Below are positions 45,902-54,120 of a stretch of 64,000 nt of DNA, piece after piece. Origin of the DNA: Nitrospiraceae bacterium (GTDB taxonomy: Bacteria > Nitrospirota > Thermodesulfovibrionia > Thermodesulfovibrionales > UBA1546); NCBI GenBank assembly GCA_021373015.1, contig JAJFTJ010000004.1, positions 56,178 through 120,177 of the forward strand. The letters are read 5' to 3'. Each line of letters opens with the position of its first letter. The stretch's first letter is position 1. Under the pieces are notes generated by a model, which was given only the letters and a program-made list of their open reading frames with translations, did not search any database and was not told the DNA's origin. The translations under genes were made by a program, and so were the position numbers.

Positions 45902-46759
45902 ATGTCAAAACTTTATTTTAAAAAAATAACCATACTTGGAACCGGACTTATCGGCGCATCACTTGCGCTCGCAATTAAAAAAAATAAACTTTCAAAACAT
46001 ATAACAGGTTATGGCAGAAGCGAGACAAATCTCAAGAAAGCATTGGATAAAAAAATTATAGATTCTTATGAGCTTGATATTAACAAGGCATGCGCTGAAT
46101 CTGATTTGATAGTTTTTGCAATGCCTGTTGGTTGTTTTTTGGATACAATAAAAAAAATAGCAGGCTCCTTGAAAAATGGTGCAATAGTCACGGATGTTGG
46201 AAGCGTTAAGGGAAACCTTGTAGCAGAGAGCGAAAAATTTATGTTTGAAGACGCTGCCTTTGTCGGAGGGCATCCGATTGCAGGAAGCGAAAAAACAGGA
46301 ATAGACACAGCAAAAGCTGAACTCTTCTCAGGTGCAAAATGCATCCTGACTCCTACAGCAAGGACTGATAAAACTGCGCTCTCTGAAATATCAGAATTAT
46401 GGAAAGCTTTAGGTTCAGACGTCATACTAATGAGTCCCGACGAACATGACAGAATATTCGCGGCTGTCAGTCATCTGCCTCATGTTGCTGCATACGCACT
46501 TATTAATACTATCGGCGAAAAAAATAAATCATACCTTGATTTTGCAGGTGCCGGGTTCAAGGATACAACAAGGATTGCAGCGAGTTCTCCTGAATTGTGG
46601 AGAGACATATGCATCATGAACAAAGACAATATTCTTGAACTCTTAGAGTTATTGAAGAAAAATCTGGATGATTTAAGCAGACACATAAAAGCCAAAGACT
46701 CCGGGTCTTTGGAACAGGAATTTAAAAAAGCCAAGACGCTCAGAGACAATGTCAGATAA
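45902..46759 (+). CDS. tyrA: Prephenate dehydrogenase
   Basis: TyrA oxidatively decarboxylates prephenate (or arogenate) to the tyrosine precursor. The 285-residue product has a Rossmann start ILGTGLIGASLAL (11-23), DVGSVKG, GGHPIAGSEKTG (about 121-132), SHLPHVAAYAL and FKDTTRIAAS. There is no ACT domain, so no built-in tyrosine control. Its end overlaps aroA by 11 bases. Confidence 0.95.
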   Translation: MSKLYFKKITILGTGLIGASLALAIKKNKLSKHITGYGRSETNLKKALDKKIIDSYELDINKACAESDLIVFAMPVGCFLDTIKKIAGSLKNGAIVTDVGSVKGNLVAESEKFMFEDAAFVGGHPIAGSEKTGIDTAKAELFSGAKCILTPTARTDKTALSEISELWKALGSDVILMSPDEHDRIFAAVSHLPHVAAYALINTIGEKNKSYLDFAGAGFKDTTRIAASSPELWRDICIMNKDNILELLELLKKNLDDLSRHIKAKDSGSLEQEFKKAKTLRDNVR

Positions 46760-48053
46760 TATCGACTTAAAAAAAGTCAGCTCGTTCAAAGGCGAAATAA
46801 CAACCCCTCCGGACAAATCAATATCTCACAGGGCAATAATGATATCCGCAATATCAGACGGCAGAAGCAGAATAAAAAATTTTCTTCGCGCTGAAGACAC
46901 TCTAAGCACACTGAATGCCTTTAAAAAGCTCGGCATAGATATCAGTGAAATAAAAGATGAAATAATCATTAACAGCAGAGGATTTCGAGGGTTGAAAGAG
47001 TCTGCGGATATTATTGACTGCGGTAATTCAGGCACAACAATAAGACTTCTTTCAGGTATTCTTGCAGGAAATTCATTCATTTCAACCCTGACTGGAGATG
47101 CTTCTTTAAGAAAACGTCCTATGGCAAGAGTCATAAAACCTCTAAGGGAGATGGGAGCTGATATTACAGCTCAGGCAGACGATATTTATCCGCCTATAGT
47201 TATAAGAGGAGGGAAACTGCATTCGATTGATTATCAAATGCCGATTGCCAGCGCACAGGTAAAATCTTCCATCCTTTTTGCAGGATTATATGCCAGCGGC
47301 GAAACATCAATCACTGAACCAATCAGATCAAGAGACCACACAGAGAGGATGCTCAAGACTGCAGGAGCAGACATAAAAGTTAGCGGTTTGAATGTAAAAA
47401 TAAGAGGATTAGCAAACAATGAACTTAATCCTGCTGACATATCAGTGCCTGGTGATTTCTCTTCAGCAGCATTTTTTATGGTAGCAGCTTTACTTGTGAA
47501 AAACTCTGATCTAACAATAAAAAATGCAGGAATAAATCCTACAAGGACAGGGCTTATTGATGTTCTTAGAAAAATGGGCGCTGATATTGAATTGATAAAT
47601 AAAAAAGAAGTCTCTGGAGAACCTGTTTCAGATATCCGGTGCAAAAACTCAGGTAATCTTAAGGCTGTAAATATAACCAAAGAACAGATACCTGCACTTA
47701 TTGATGAGCTTCCAATTATATGCATTGCTGCAGCAAAAGCAGAAGGCTTAACATCAATCAGAGGAGCAGAAGAATTAAGGGTCAAGGAATCAGACAGGAT
47801 ACGCGCAATGTCTAAAGGCTTAAAGGCAATGGGTGTTGAGGTTGAAGAATTCCATGACGGACTAAACATAAAAGGCAGTGCTGATATGAAAGGCGCTGTT
47901 ATTGAAAGTCATGATGACCACAGAATAGCAATGGCATTCTCAATCGCTTCATTAGCTGCTGAAGAAATAACAACTATCAAAGGCGTTTCATCTGTGAATA
48001 TATCCTTTCCGGGATTTTACAAAGAACTTCAGCGGTTATCCAGAAACAACTAG
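46749..48053 (+). CDS. aroA: 3-phosphoshikimate 1-carboxyvinyltransferase (EPSP synthase)
   Basis: AroA transfers the enolpyruvyl group of PEP to shikimate-3-phosphate. The 434-residue product has PPDKSISHRA near the N-terminus, GNSGTTIRLLSG, GDASLRKRPM (about 117-126), SAQVKSSIL, VPGDFSSAAFF, EELRVKESDRI and HDDHRIAMAFSIA. The overlap with tyrA marks tight coupling in the aromatic operon. Confidence 0.97.
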   Translation: MSDNIDLKKVSSFKGEITTPPDKSISHRAIMISAISDGRSRIKNFLRAEDTLSTLNAFKKLGIDISEIKDEIIINSRGFRGLKESADIIDCGNSGTTIRLLSGILAGNSFISTLTGDASLRKRPMARVIKPLREMGADITAQADDIYPPIVIRGGKLHSIDYQMPIASAQVKSSILFAGLYASGETSITEPIRSRDHTERMLKTAGADIKVSGLNVKIRGLANNELNPADISVPGDFSSAAFFMVAALLVKNSDLTIKNAGINPTRTGLIDVLRKMGADIELINKKEVSGEPVSDIRCKNSGNLKAVNITKEQIPALIDELPIICIAAAKAEGLTSIRGAEELRVKESDRIRAMSKGLKAMGVEVEEFHDGLNIKGSADMKGAVIESHDDHRIAMAFSIASLAAEEITTIKGVSSVNISFPGFYKELQRLSRNN

Positions 48054-48105
48054 TAGTTTTTTCTGGACGCATAACAATTAATATTAATCCTTAATCTCAC
48101 AAATT

Positions 48106-48121
48106 CTGTTAAAATTAACAG
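48106..48121. promoter_or_regulatory. 16-bp palindrome before cmk
   Basis: CTGTTAA and TTAACAG face each other across two bases, eight bases before the cmk ATG. It is followed by TAAAAT-like sequence. It may be an operator or a stem that covers the start region; no clear ribosome-binding site is seen. Confidence 0.35.
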
Positions 48122-48129
48122 ATAAAATC

Positions 48130-48786
48130 ATGGGCAGAGTTATAGCTATAGACGGGCCTTCAGGCGCGGGCAAAAGCACCATCGCAAAGGAACTGGCAAA
48201 AAGACTCGGGTTCAGGTATCTGGACACAGGCGCACTTTATAGGGCAGTTGCATTAGCATTTAGAGAAAAAGGCATTAGAGACAATGCAGCTGATGATCTG
48301 CTCAGTAATTTACTCTCTTCGATCCAAATTTCATTCATTGACGGAAAAGTGTTTCTTAACGGCAGAGATGTTTCAGAAGATATACGCTCTCCTGAAATAG
48401 GACGCCTGTCGTCTATATTTTCTTCAAAAAAAGTTGTTCGTAAATTTCTTTTAAATATCCAGCGTGATGCTGCTAAAAATGCTGATCTTGTAGCCGAGGG
48501 AAGAGATATGACCACAGTCGTATTTCCTGATGCATGGAAAAAATTTTACCTTGACGCATCAACTGATCAGAGGACAAACAGGCGCTATTTGCAGTTAAAA
48601 GAAAAAGGCATGGATATAGAAAAGGCCGAAGCAAAAAAAGATGTTATTGAAAGAGATATCAGAGATTCCAGCCGCGATATATCCCCGCTGAAAAAAGCTG
48701 ATGATGCCGTATATATAGATTCATCAACCATGTCTGCTGATGAGGTTATGAATTATATCTTAAAAATAACAGGAGTTGTAATTTGA
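48130..48786 (+). CDS. cmk: Cytidylate kinase
   Basis: Cmk phosphorylates CMP and dCMP. The 218-residue product has the P-loop GPSGAGKST (8-16), RYLDTGALYRAVAL, VAEGRDMTTVVFPDA and RDSSRDISPLKKADDAV. It opens a cmk-plsC-ispH-rpsA run, an order kept in several anaerobic lineages. The cmk-rpsA link is also known in E. coli. Confidence 0.96.
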   Translation: MGRVIAIDGPSGAGKSTIAKELAKRLGFRYLDTGALYRAVALAFREKGIRDNAADDLLSNLLSSIQISFIDGKVFLNGRDVSEDIRSPEIGRLSSIFSSKKVVRKFLLNIQRDAAKNADLVAEGRDMTTVVFPDAWKKFYLDASTDQRTNRRYLQLKEKGMDIEKAEAKKDVIERDIRDSSRDISPLKKADDAVYIDSSTMSADEVMNYILKITGVVI

Positions 48787-49406
48787 GCTTTGCATATTTC
48801 ATTCACAGACTTGCTCTGCTTATCATGGGTAAAATTCTTTTTAGACTTGAGTCTATTGACTGGGGAAAAATTCCCAAAACAGGCGGTGCGCTCATTGTAG
48901 CAAACCACGCCAGTTATCTGGATCCTCTGCTTATTGGATGTGCTATAAAGAAAAGACAAGCTACATTCATGGCAAAACGGGAGCTTTTTAATCTCCCGTT
49001 GGTGGGAGGTTTTGTTAGAATTTTTTCTTTCCCTGTTGACAAAGACAGCACAAAACCATCCACTATAAAAGACACTGTTAAGCATTTAAAAAAAGGCGAA
49101 CTTGTAGTTCTTTTTCCTGAAGGAGGAAGAAGCGCAAACGGCGATCTTCTCAGCCCGAAGAGAGGCGCTGCGGTTATAGCATCGCTGGCTAAAGCCCCGA
49201 TTATCCCTGCATACATTGACGGCACATATAGAGCGTTCCCAGTAGGTTCTAAATTTCCAAAACCTGTTAAAGTCAAAGTTATATTTGGCGATAAGATAAA
49301 TATAAATGAAGATGTAAATGAATCAAATAAAGACTCTCATGAAAAAATAGGCATCAAAATAATGGAGGCGATAAAAAACCTCAGCTGCAAACTGGCTGAT
49401 AAGTAA
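48783..49406 (+). CDS. plsC: 1-acyl-sn-glycerol-3-phosphate acyltransferase
   Basis: PlsC acylates lysophosphatidate to phosphatidate at the inner membrane. The 207-residue product has the catalytic NHASYLDP (HX4D), the FPEGGRS block and an IIPAYIDGTY segment. The start is TTG, overlapping the cmk stop by four bases; an internal ATG would cut into the membrane-facing N-terminus. Confidence 0.93.
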   Translation: MSFAYFIHRLALLIMGKILFRLESIDWGKIPKTGGALIVANHASYLDPLLIGCAIKKRQATFMAKRELFNLPLVGGFVRIFSFPVDKDSTKPSTIKDTVKHLKKGELVVLFPEGGRSANGDLLSPKRGAAVIASLAKAPIIPAYIDGTYRAFPVGSKFPKPVKVKVIFGDKININEDVNESNKDSHEKIGIKIMEAIKNLSCKLADK

Positions 49407-49409
49407 AAC

Positions 49410-50252
49410 ATGAAGATCACAGTTGTTAAAGCAGCGGGATTCTGTTTTGGCGTGAAAAGAGCTGTGGATATTGCCTTTGAGATGGCTGATAAAAAAAAGA
49501 AAGGCATATATACTCTCGGGCCTATTATCCATAATCCTCAGGTTATAGAAAAACTTAAAGGTAAAGGCATCTCCCCAGTCGAAGACATAAGAAAAACAGA
49601 TATCGACACACTTATAATCAGAACCCACGGCATTCCTTTGCAGCTCATGAATCAGATTTCCGAACAAGGCACAAATATAATTGATGCAACATGCCCTTTT
49701 GTAAAAAAAGCCCAGCTAAACACAAAACTTCTAAACGAAGAAGGTTATCAAGTAATAATACTTGGAGACAATGATCATCCGGAAGTTCAAAGTCTGATGA
49801 GCTATGCAGGCGGTGATGTCCTGGTTGTAAGTGACAGCGAGCCGCTTCCAAAAATCAAACGCAAGGTCGGGATTGTTGTTCAGACAACCCAGCCTGTAGA
49901 AGCGCTGAAGAAACTCTTTTCAAAAGTAGTTCAGCTTGCAAATGAAGTGAAGGTATATAATACTATATGTAATTCGACATCTATCAGGCTTAAGGAAACA
50001 GAGGAGATGGCCAAAAAGGTGGATCTCGTGTTAGTTGTCGGAGGCAAAAACAGCGCAAATACAACACAGCTTGCCAAACTGTGCAGGTCTCTTTCTGTTC
50101 CAACATATCACATAGAAACAGCTGAAGAACTGAATTCAGAATGGGTAAAGGGCATCGAAAATGTCGGTATAACTGCAGGTGCATCAACACCTGATTGGAT
50201 AATCTCTGAGGTCGAGAAAAAAATCAGGGAGATAGCTGAAAATGGAATTTAG
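49410..50252 (+). CDS. ispH: 4-hydroxy-3-methylbut-2-enyl diphosphate reductase
   Basis: IspH makes IPP and DMAPP in the last step of the MEP pathway. The 280-residue product keeps the three cluster cysteines: C12 in GFCFGVKRA, C95 in DATCPFVKK and C187 in NTICNST. The conserved THG and EVQS segments are also present. Its end overlaps the rpsA start by 11 bases. In Clostridia these two are fused, and the overlap here is the unfused counterpart. Confidence 0.96.
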   Translation: MKITVVKAAGFCFGVKRAVDIAFEMADKKKKGIYTLGPIIHNPQVIEKLKGKGISPVEDIRKTDIDTLIIRTHGIPLQLMNQISEQGTNIIDATCPFVKKAQLNTKLLNEEGYQVIILGDNDHPEVQSLMSYAGGDVLVVSDSEPLPKIKRKVGIVVQTTQPVEALKKLFSKVVQLANEVKVYNTICNSTSIRLKETEEMAKKVDLVLVVGGKNSANTTQLAKLCRSLSVPTYHIETAEELNSEWVKGIENVGITAGASTPDWIISEVEKKIREIAENGI

Positions 50253-51822
50253 CAATAATGACCTTGAAAGGCTTTATTCTGAAACCTTACATACCATACA
50301 TCAGGGCTCGATACTAAAAGGGAAAGTCATAGGCATAAAAAAAGACGGCGTACTTGTAGACATCGGATATAAATCCGACGGCTTTATCCCTGCTGAAGAA
50401 TTCTCGATTAATGAGTTTGCAGAATTAAAAGAAGGCTGTGATCTTATTGTCTGTGTTGAAAAGGTTAAAAATATCACAGGCATGATCAATCTCTCCAGAA
50501 AAGCTTCATCAAAAATGAAATCATGGGTAACTATTGAGTCAGCTTTTTCCAGCGGCACTCCTGTTGAGGGAATAATATCCGGCAAGACAAAGGGCGGATT
50601 TTCAGTAAATCTCTCGGGCATAAATGCATTTCTACCTGGTTCACAGATAAACCTGAAAACATTCAAAGGCGCTGAGGATCTTATTAACAAAAAACTGCTT
50701 TTTAAAGTTCTTAAGGCAAACAGCGACAGACTAAACGTCATAGTCTCTAATAAAGCAGTTGTTGGTGAAGATGGACGGCTTGTTAAGAAGGCTGAAATTA
50801 TTGAAAGGCTTAAAGAAGGAGCCGTAATCACTGGGAAAGTGAAAAATATCACTGACTACGGCGTATTCGTTGATATGGGAGGGATAGACGGACTCCTTCA
50901 TATCTCAGACATATCCTGGAGCAGGATAAAACATCCCTCGTCAATATTTAAAATCGGAGAAAAAATTGAAGTTGTCGTGCTGAAATACGACAAAGAACAC
51001 AACAGAGTTAGTCTGGGATATAAGCAAAAACATCCCGACCCATGGCTTACAATAGAAAACAATTATAACGAGGGCAAAAAGGTCATGGGGAAAATCGTCA
51101 ATATTACAGAATATGGTTTGTTTATAGAAATAGAGGAAGGGTTGGAAGGACTTGTCCACCAGTCTGAAATTGACTGGTCTTCAAATCGTAAGCATCCATC
51201 CAAATACTTCTCTTTAGGAGATGTTGTAGAAACAATTATTTTGAACATAAACAAAAAAGACCGCCGCATCTCACTCAGCATAAAAAGATCAAAGCCAAAC
51301 CCATGGGATTTAGTCGCACAGAGATACAAGATTGGCCAAACAATTAACGGTCGGATAAGCAGTATAACAGAATTTGGAGCTTTTGTTGGATTGCCGGAAG
51401 GGGTTGACGGACTCGTTCATGTTTCCGATATTTCATGGACTAAACACATAAAACATCCTTCGGAAAAGCTAAGGAAGGGACAGGATGTTGATACAGTGGT
51501 TCTAAATATTGAACCTGAGAAAGAAAAAATTACGCTTGGCATCAAACAACTCACCCCTGATCCATGGCTGAATGACATACCTAAAAGATTCAGACTCGGA
51601 GATATTCTAAATTGTAAAATAATTAATTCAACAGAATTCGGATTGTTTGTGCAAATCGAAGATAGTTTCGAGGGCCTCATCTATGCGTCCGAAGTAGTAC
51701 GGCAGGAAAATCCTTTTAAGGAAGGGGATATTCTGCCGGCAAAAATAATGAAGATTGATCTCGATAAACGAAAGATCGGGTTAAGTATGAAAACTCTCAT
51801 TGCAATAACGGAGGTAAAATGA
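50242..51822 (+). CDS. rpsA: 30S ribosomal protein S1
   Basis: The product (526 aa) has six S1 RNA-binding repeats, near 20-85, 100-170, 190-258, 275-343, 362-430 and 449-516. Repeats 3-6 carry the typical YGVFV/FGAFV and GLVHxSDISW blocks; the first two are more divergent, as in ribosome-binding domains of full-length S1. The full six-repeat form suggests initiation on structured messages. The sppA start overlaps its stop by four bases. Confidence 0.95.
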   Translation: MEFSNNDLERLYSETLHTIHQGSILKGKVIGIKKDGVLVDIGYKSDGFIPAEEFSINEFAELKEGCDLIVCVEKVKNITGMINLSRKASSKMKSWVTIESAFSSGTPVEGIISGKTKGGFSVNLSGINAFLPGSQINLKTFKGAEDLINKKLLFKVLKANSDRLNVIVSNKAVVGEDGRLVKKAEIIERLKEGAVITGKVKNITDYGVFVDMGGIDGLLHISDISWSRIKHPSSIFKIGEKIEVVVLKYDKEHNRVSLGYKQKHPDPWLTIENNYNEGKKVMGKIVNITEYGLFIEIEEGLEGLVHQSEIDWSSNRKHPSKYFSLGDVVETIILNINKKDRRISLSIKRSKPNPWDLVAQRYKIGQTINGRISSITEFGAFVGLPEGVDGLVHVSDISWTKHIKHPSEKLRKGQDVDTVVLNIEPEKEKITLGIKQLTPDPWLNDIPKRFRLGDILNCKIINSTEFGLFVQIEDSFEGLIYASEVVRQENPFKEGDILPAKIMKIDLDKRKIGLSMKTLIAITEVK

Positions 51823-52667
51823 AAAAAGGCTGTTTGATTTTTTTAGGCATCTTAATATTACTTGCAATAATAAGCTTAATATTTTTCCTGTCTGCAAAGA
51901 ACATCTCTTTGACTGAAAAAGTCGCTGTTATATACATTGAAGGCCCGATAATAGATTCAAAAAATACAGTTCAAGAGATAAAGTCGCACACAAAAGATAA
52001 TTCAATCAAGGCAATAATCCTTCGGGTAGACAGTCCGGGAGGAGGAGTTGCGCCTTCTCAGGAAATATATGAAGAAGTAAAAAAAGCAGTAGCTGAAAAA
52101 ATCGTAGTTGTGTCGATGGGCTCTGTGGCTGCTTCTGGAGGTTATTACATATCAGCGCCTGCTGACAAAATTATTGCAAATCCTGGAACACTTACTGGTT
52201 CAATCGGCGTTATAATGGAGATACCTAATATAGAAGGCCTTATGAACAAACTCGGGATAAAAACAGAAGTAATCAAAAGCGGCAGGCATAAAGATATCGC
52301 TTCAGTCTTTAGAAAAATGAAAAAAGATGATAGAGTTATATTACAAAGAGTGCTTGATGACGTTCATGAGCAGTTCATAAATGCAGTTGCCGAAGGCAGA
52401 GACATGGATGTTTCTGATGTAAGAAAAATATCTGACGGAAGAATATTCACAGGCAGACAAGCTGTAGATGCCGGGCTTGTAGATGAACTTGGAACTTTTG
52501 AGAATGCAATAACCGTTGCTGCCGAGATGGCAGGGATAGAAGGAGAGCCCGATGTCATAAGCAAAAAAGAACGGTTCTCTTTTTTTGATATGCTGAGAGG
52601 AAACTTCGCTAAAGAACTTTCAGATATTTTGCCATTTATAAAAATAAAATACATGTTGGCGCCATGA
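51819..52667 (+). CDS. sppA: Signal peptide peptidase SppA, short form
   Basis: SppA degrades cleaved signal peptides in the inner membrane. The 282-residue product has one N-terminal membrane anchor (about 5-25), LRVDSPGGGV, the nucleophile S106 in GSVAASGGYYISAPAD, the general base K158 in GRHKD, and LTGSIGVI. It is a single-domain form as in Bacillus. It overlaps both neighbours by four bases. Confidence 0.94.
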   Translation: MKKGCLIFLGILILLAIISLIFFLSAKNISLTEKVAVIYIEGPIIDSKNTVQEIKSHTKDNSIKAIILRVDSPGGGVAPSQEIYEEVKKAVAEKIVVVSMGSVAASGGYYISAPADKIIANPGTLTGSIGVIMEIPNIEGLMNKLGIKTEVIKSGRHKDIASVFRKMKKDDRVILQRVLDDVHEQFINAVAEGRDMDVSDVRKISDGRIFTGRQAVDAGLVDELGTFENAITVAAEMAGIEGEPDVISKKERFSFFDMLRGNFAKELSDILPFIKIKYMLAP

Positions 52668-54109
52668 AAAAAATTCTCGAGGAAAAAATAACTGATCTAA
52701 AAAACTTTCAGAAAACAATCTACGTATATGAAAAAGACACTGAGAGTCTTAATTTTTTAAAGTGCTTTTTTAAAAATCGCTCTGATTATTCAGTAGTTTT
52801 TATGAAAAGTTCAGCGTCACTTAATAGTGCTGTTTCCAAAAAAAATGATTCAGTAGTAGCGCTTATTACTGGAACCTCTGTAAGTCTAGAAAAAATTAAC
52901 ATGCAAAAAATCAATTTCCCTGTAATCGCAATGGTGACCGGCAACATATCTGAAGGCATCAATTATCTTTCCACGTATAACATCGATTCCTACCTCATAA
53001 AACCTTTTTACAAAGAAGATCTCGATCATAAGATAAACATTGCCATTAATAATAAGTCCCTGGTCGAAAGCGTATGTACACAGAAGAAAGACCTTGAGAC
53101 AATAATTGAACTGACATACCTTGTATCATCAACCCTCGATCCTACTGAGGTTTTATATTTTGTAGTACGAAAAATTGCAGAAATAACAGAGGTCACAAGA
53201 TGCTCTATAATTAGCATTCCACTTCAAGAAAAAAGTCATGCATATGTAATATCAACATATGAAAATGTAAAAAAAGCACATATAAAATTAGACCTTAAAA
53301 AATATCCTGAGATAAGAAAAGCCCTTGCAACAAAAAACACTGTTTTTATTAAAGATGCCCTGAAAGATCCTTTACTTAAGGAAGTAAGGTCAATAATTGC
53401 GCCTTTAGGGATAAAATCCATTGTTGTCATACCTATTATTTTTCGCCACGAAGTAATAGGCACTCTTTTCCTCAGGACATCAAGAAAATCACATACTTTT
53501 ACAGACAAGGAACTGAGACTATTTCATTCTATTGCCAACGCCTCTACAAACGCCTTATACAACTCGTTCCTGTATGAAAAACTTAATGTCGAAAAATTAA
53601 AACTAGAAAAGTGTGCAGCAAAAGATTATTTAACAGGTATCTATAATATACGATATTTCTATGGCAGACTCAGCGAAGAATTCAACAGGGCATCCAGACA
53701 TAAAATACCCTTTGCATGCATAATGTTCGACATAGATAACTTCAAAAAAATAAACGACACATATGGTCACAGAACCGGAGATGCTGTTCTCAGAGAATTT
53801 GCGCAATACATCAGAAAACACACGCGAAAATGCGATATATTCGCACGATATGGCGGTGATGAGTTTATTATGTTTCTTCCGCAGACATCTGAAGAAGGAG
53901 CTCTTGCAGAAGCCAGGAGACTTAGAACAGCTTTTAACAAATACAAATTCAAATCACTTGTGACGAAACACCGCATTGCTGTCAGCATTGGGATTGCTTC
54001 TTACCCTAACAAAAAAGTTAAAAAAGAAGATGATATAATTACCCTTGCTGACAATGCAATGCTTCTTGCTAAAAAGAAAGGCAAAGACTCTATTGCAATT
54101 TTCAGATAG
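52664..54109 (+). CDS. Diguanylate cyclase with degenerate receiver and GAF domains
   Basis: The product (481 aa) has three parts: a receiver-like N-terminus (about 18-130) that keeps the KPF lysine but has no aspartate at the expected phosphorylation strand (VVALITG); a GAF domain (about 148-305); and a GGDEF domain (about 315-480). The GGDEF active site (397-401) is canonical, and an RKCD inhibitory site for c-di-GMP lies five residues before it. It should make c-di-GMP in response to a GAF ligand. It overlaps sppA by four bases, an unusual partner. Confidence 0.92.
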   Translation: MKKILEEKITDLKNFQKTIYVYEKDTESLNFLKCFFKNRSDYSVVFMKSSASLNSAVSKKNDSVVALITGTSVSLEKINMQKINFPVIAMVTGNISEGINYLSTYNIDSYLIKPFYKEDLDHKINIAINNKSLVESVCTQKKDLETIIELTYLVSSTLDPTEVLYFVVRKIAEITEVTRCSIISIPLQEKSHAYVISTYENVKKAHIKLDLKKYPEIRKALATKNTVFIKDALKDPLLKEVRSIIAPLGIKSIVVIPIIFRHEVIGTLFLRTSRKSHTFTDKELRLFHSIANASTNALYNSFLYEKLNVEKLKLEKCAAKDYLTGIYNIRYFYGRLSEEFNRASRHKIPFACIMFDIDNFKKINDTYGHRTGDAVLREFAQYIRKHTRKCDIFARYGGDEFIMFLPQTSEEGALAEARRLRTAFNKYKFKSLVTKHRIAVSIGIASYPNKKVKKEDDIITLADNAMLLAKKKGKDSIAIFR

Positions 54110-54120
54110 TATATCCTAGC

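Noticed and set aside
47234..47869. Minus-strand frame of 211 codons opposite aroA
   Set aside because: Antisense to conserved aroA motifs; low-complexity Ser/Ile/Phe composition; no recognisable family.
50301..50852. Minus-strand frame of 183 codons opposite rpsA
   Set aside because: Mirror of the S1 repeats; no start context and no homology pattern.
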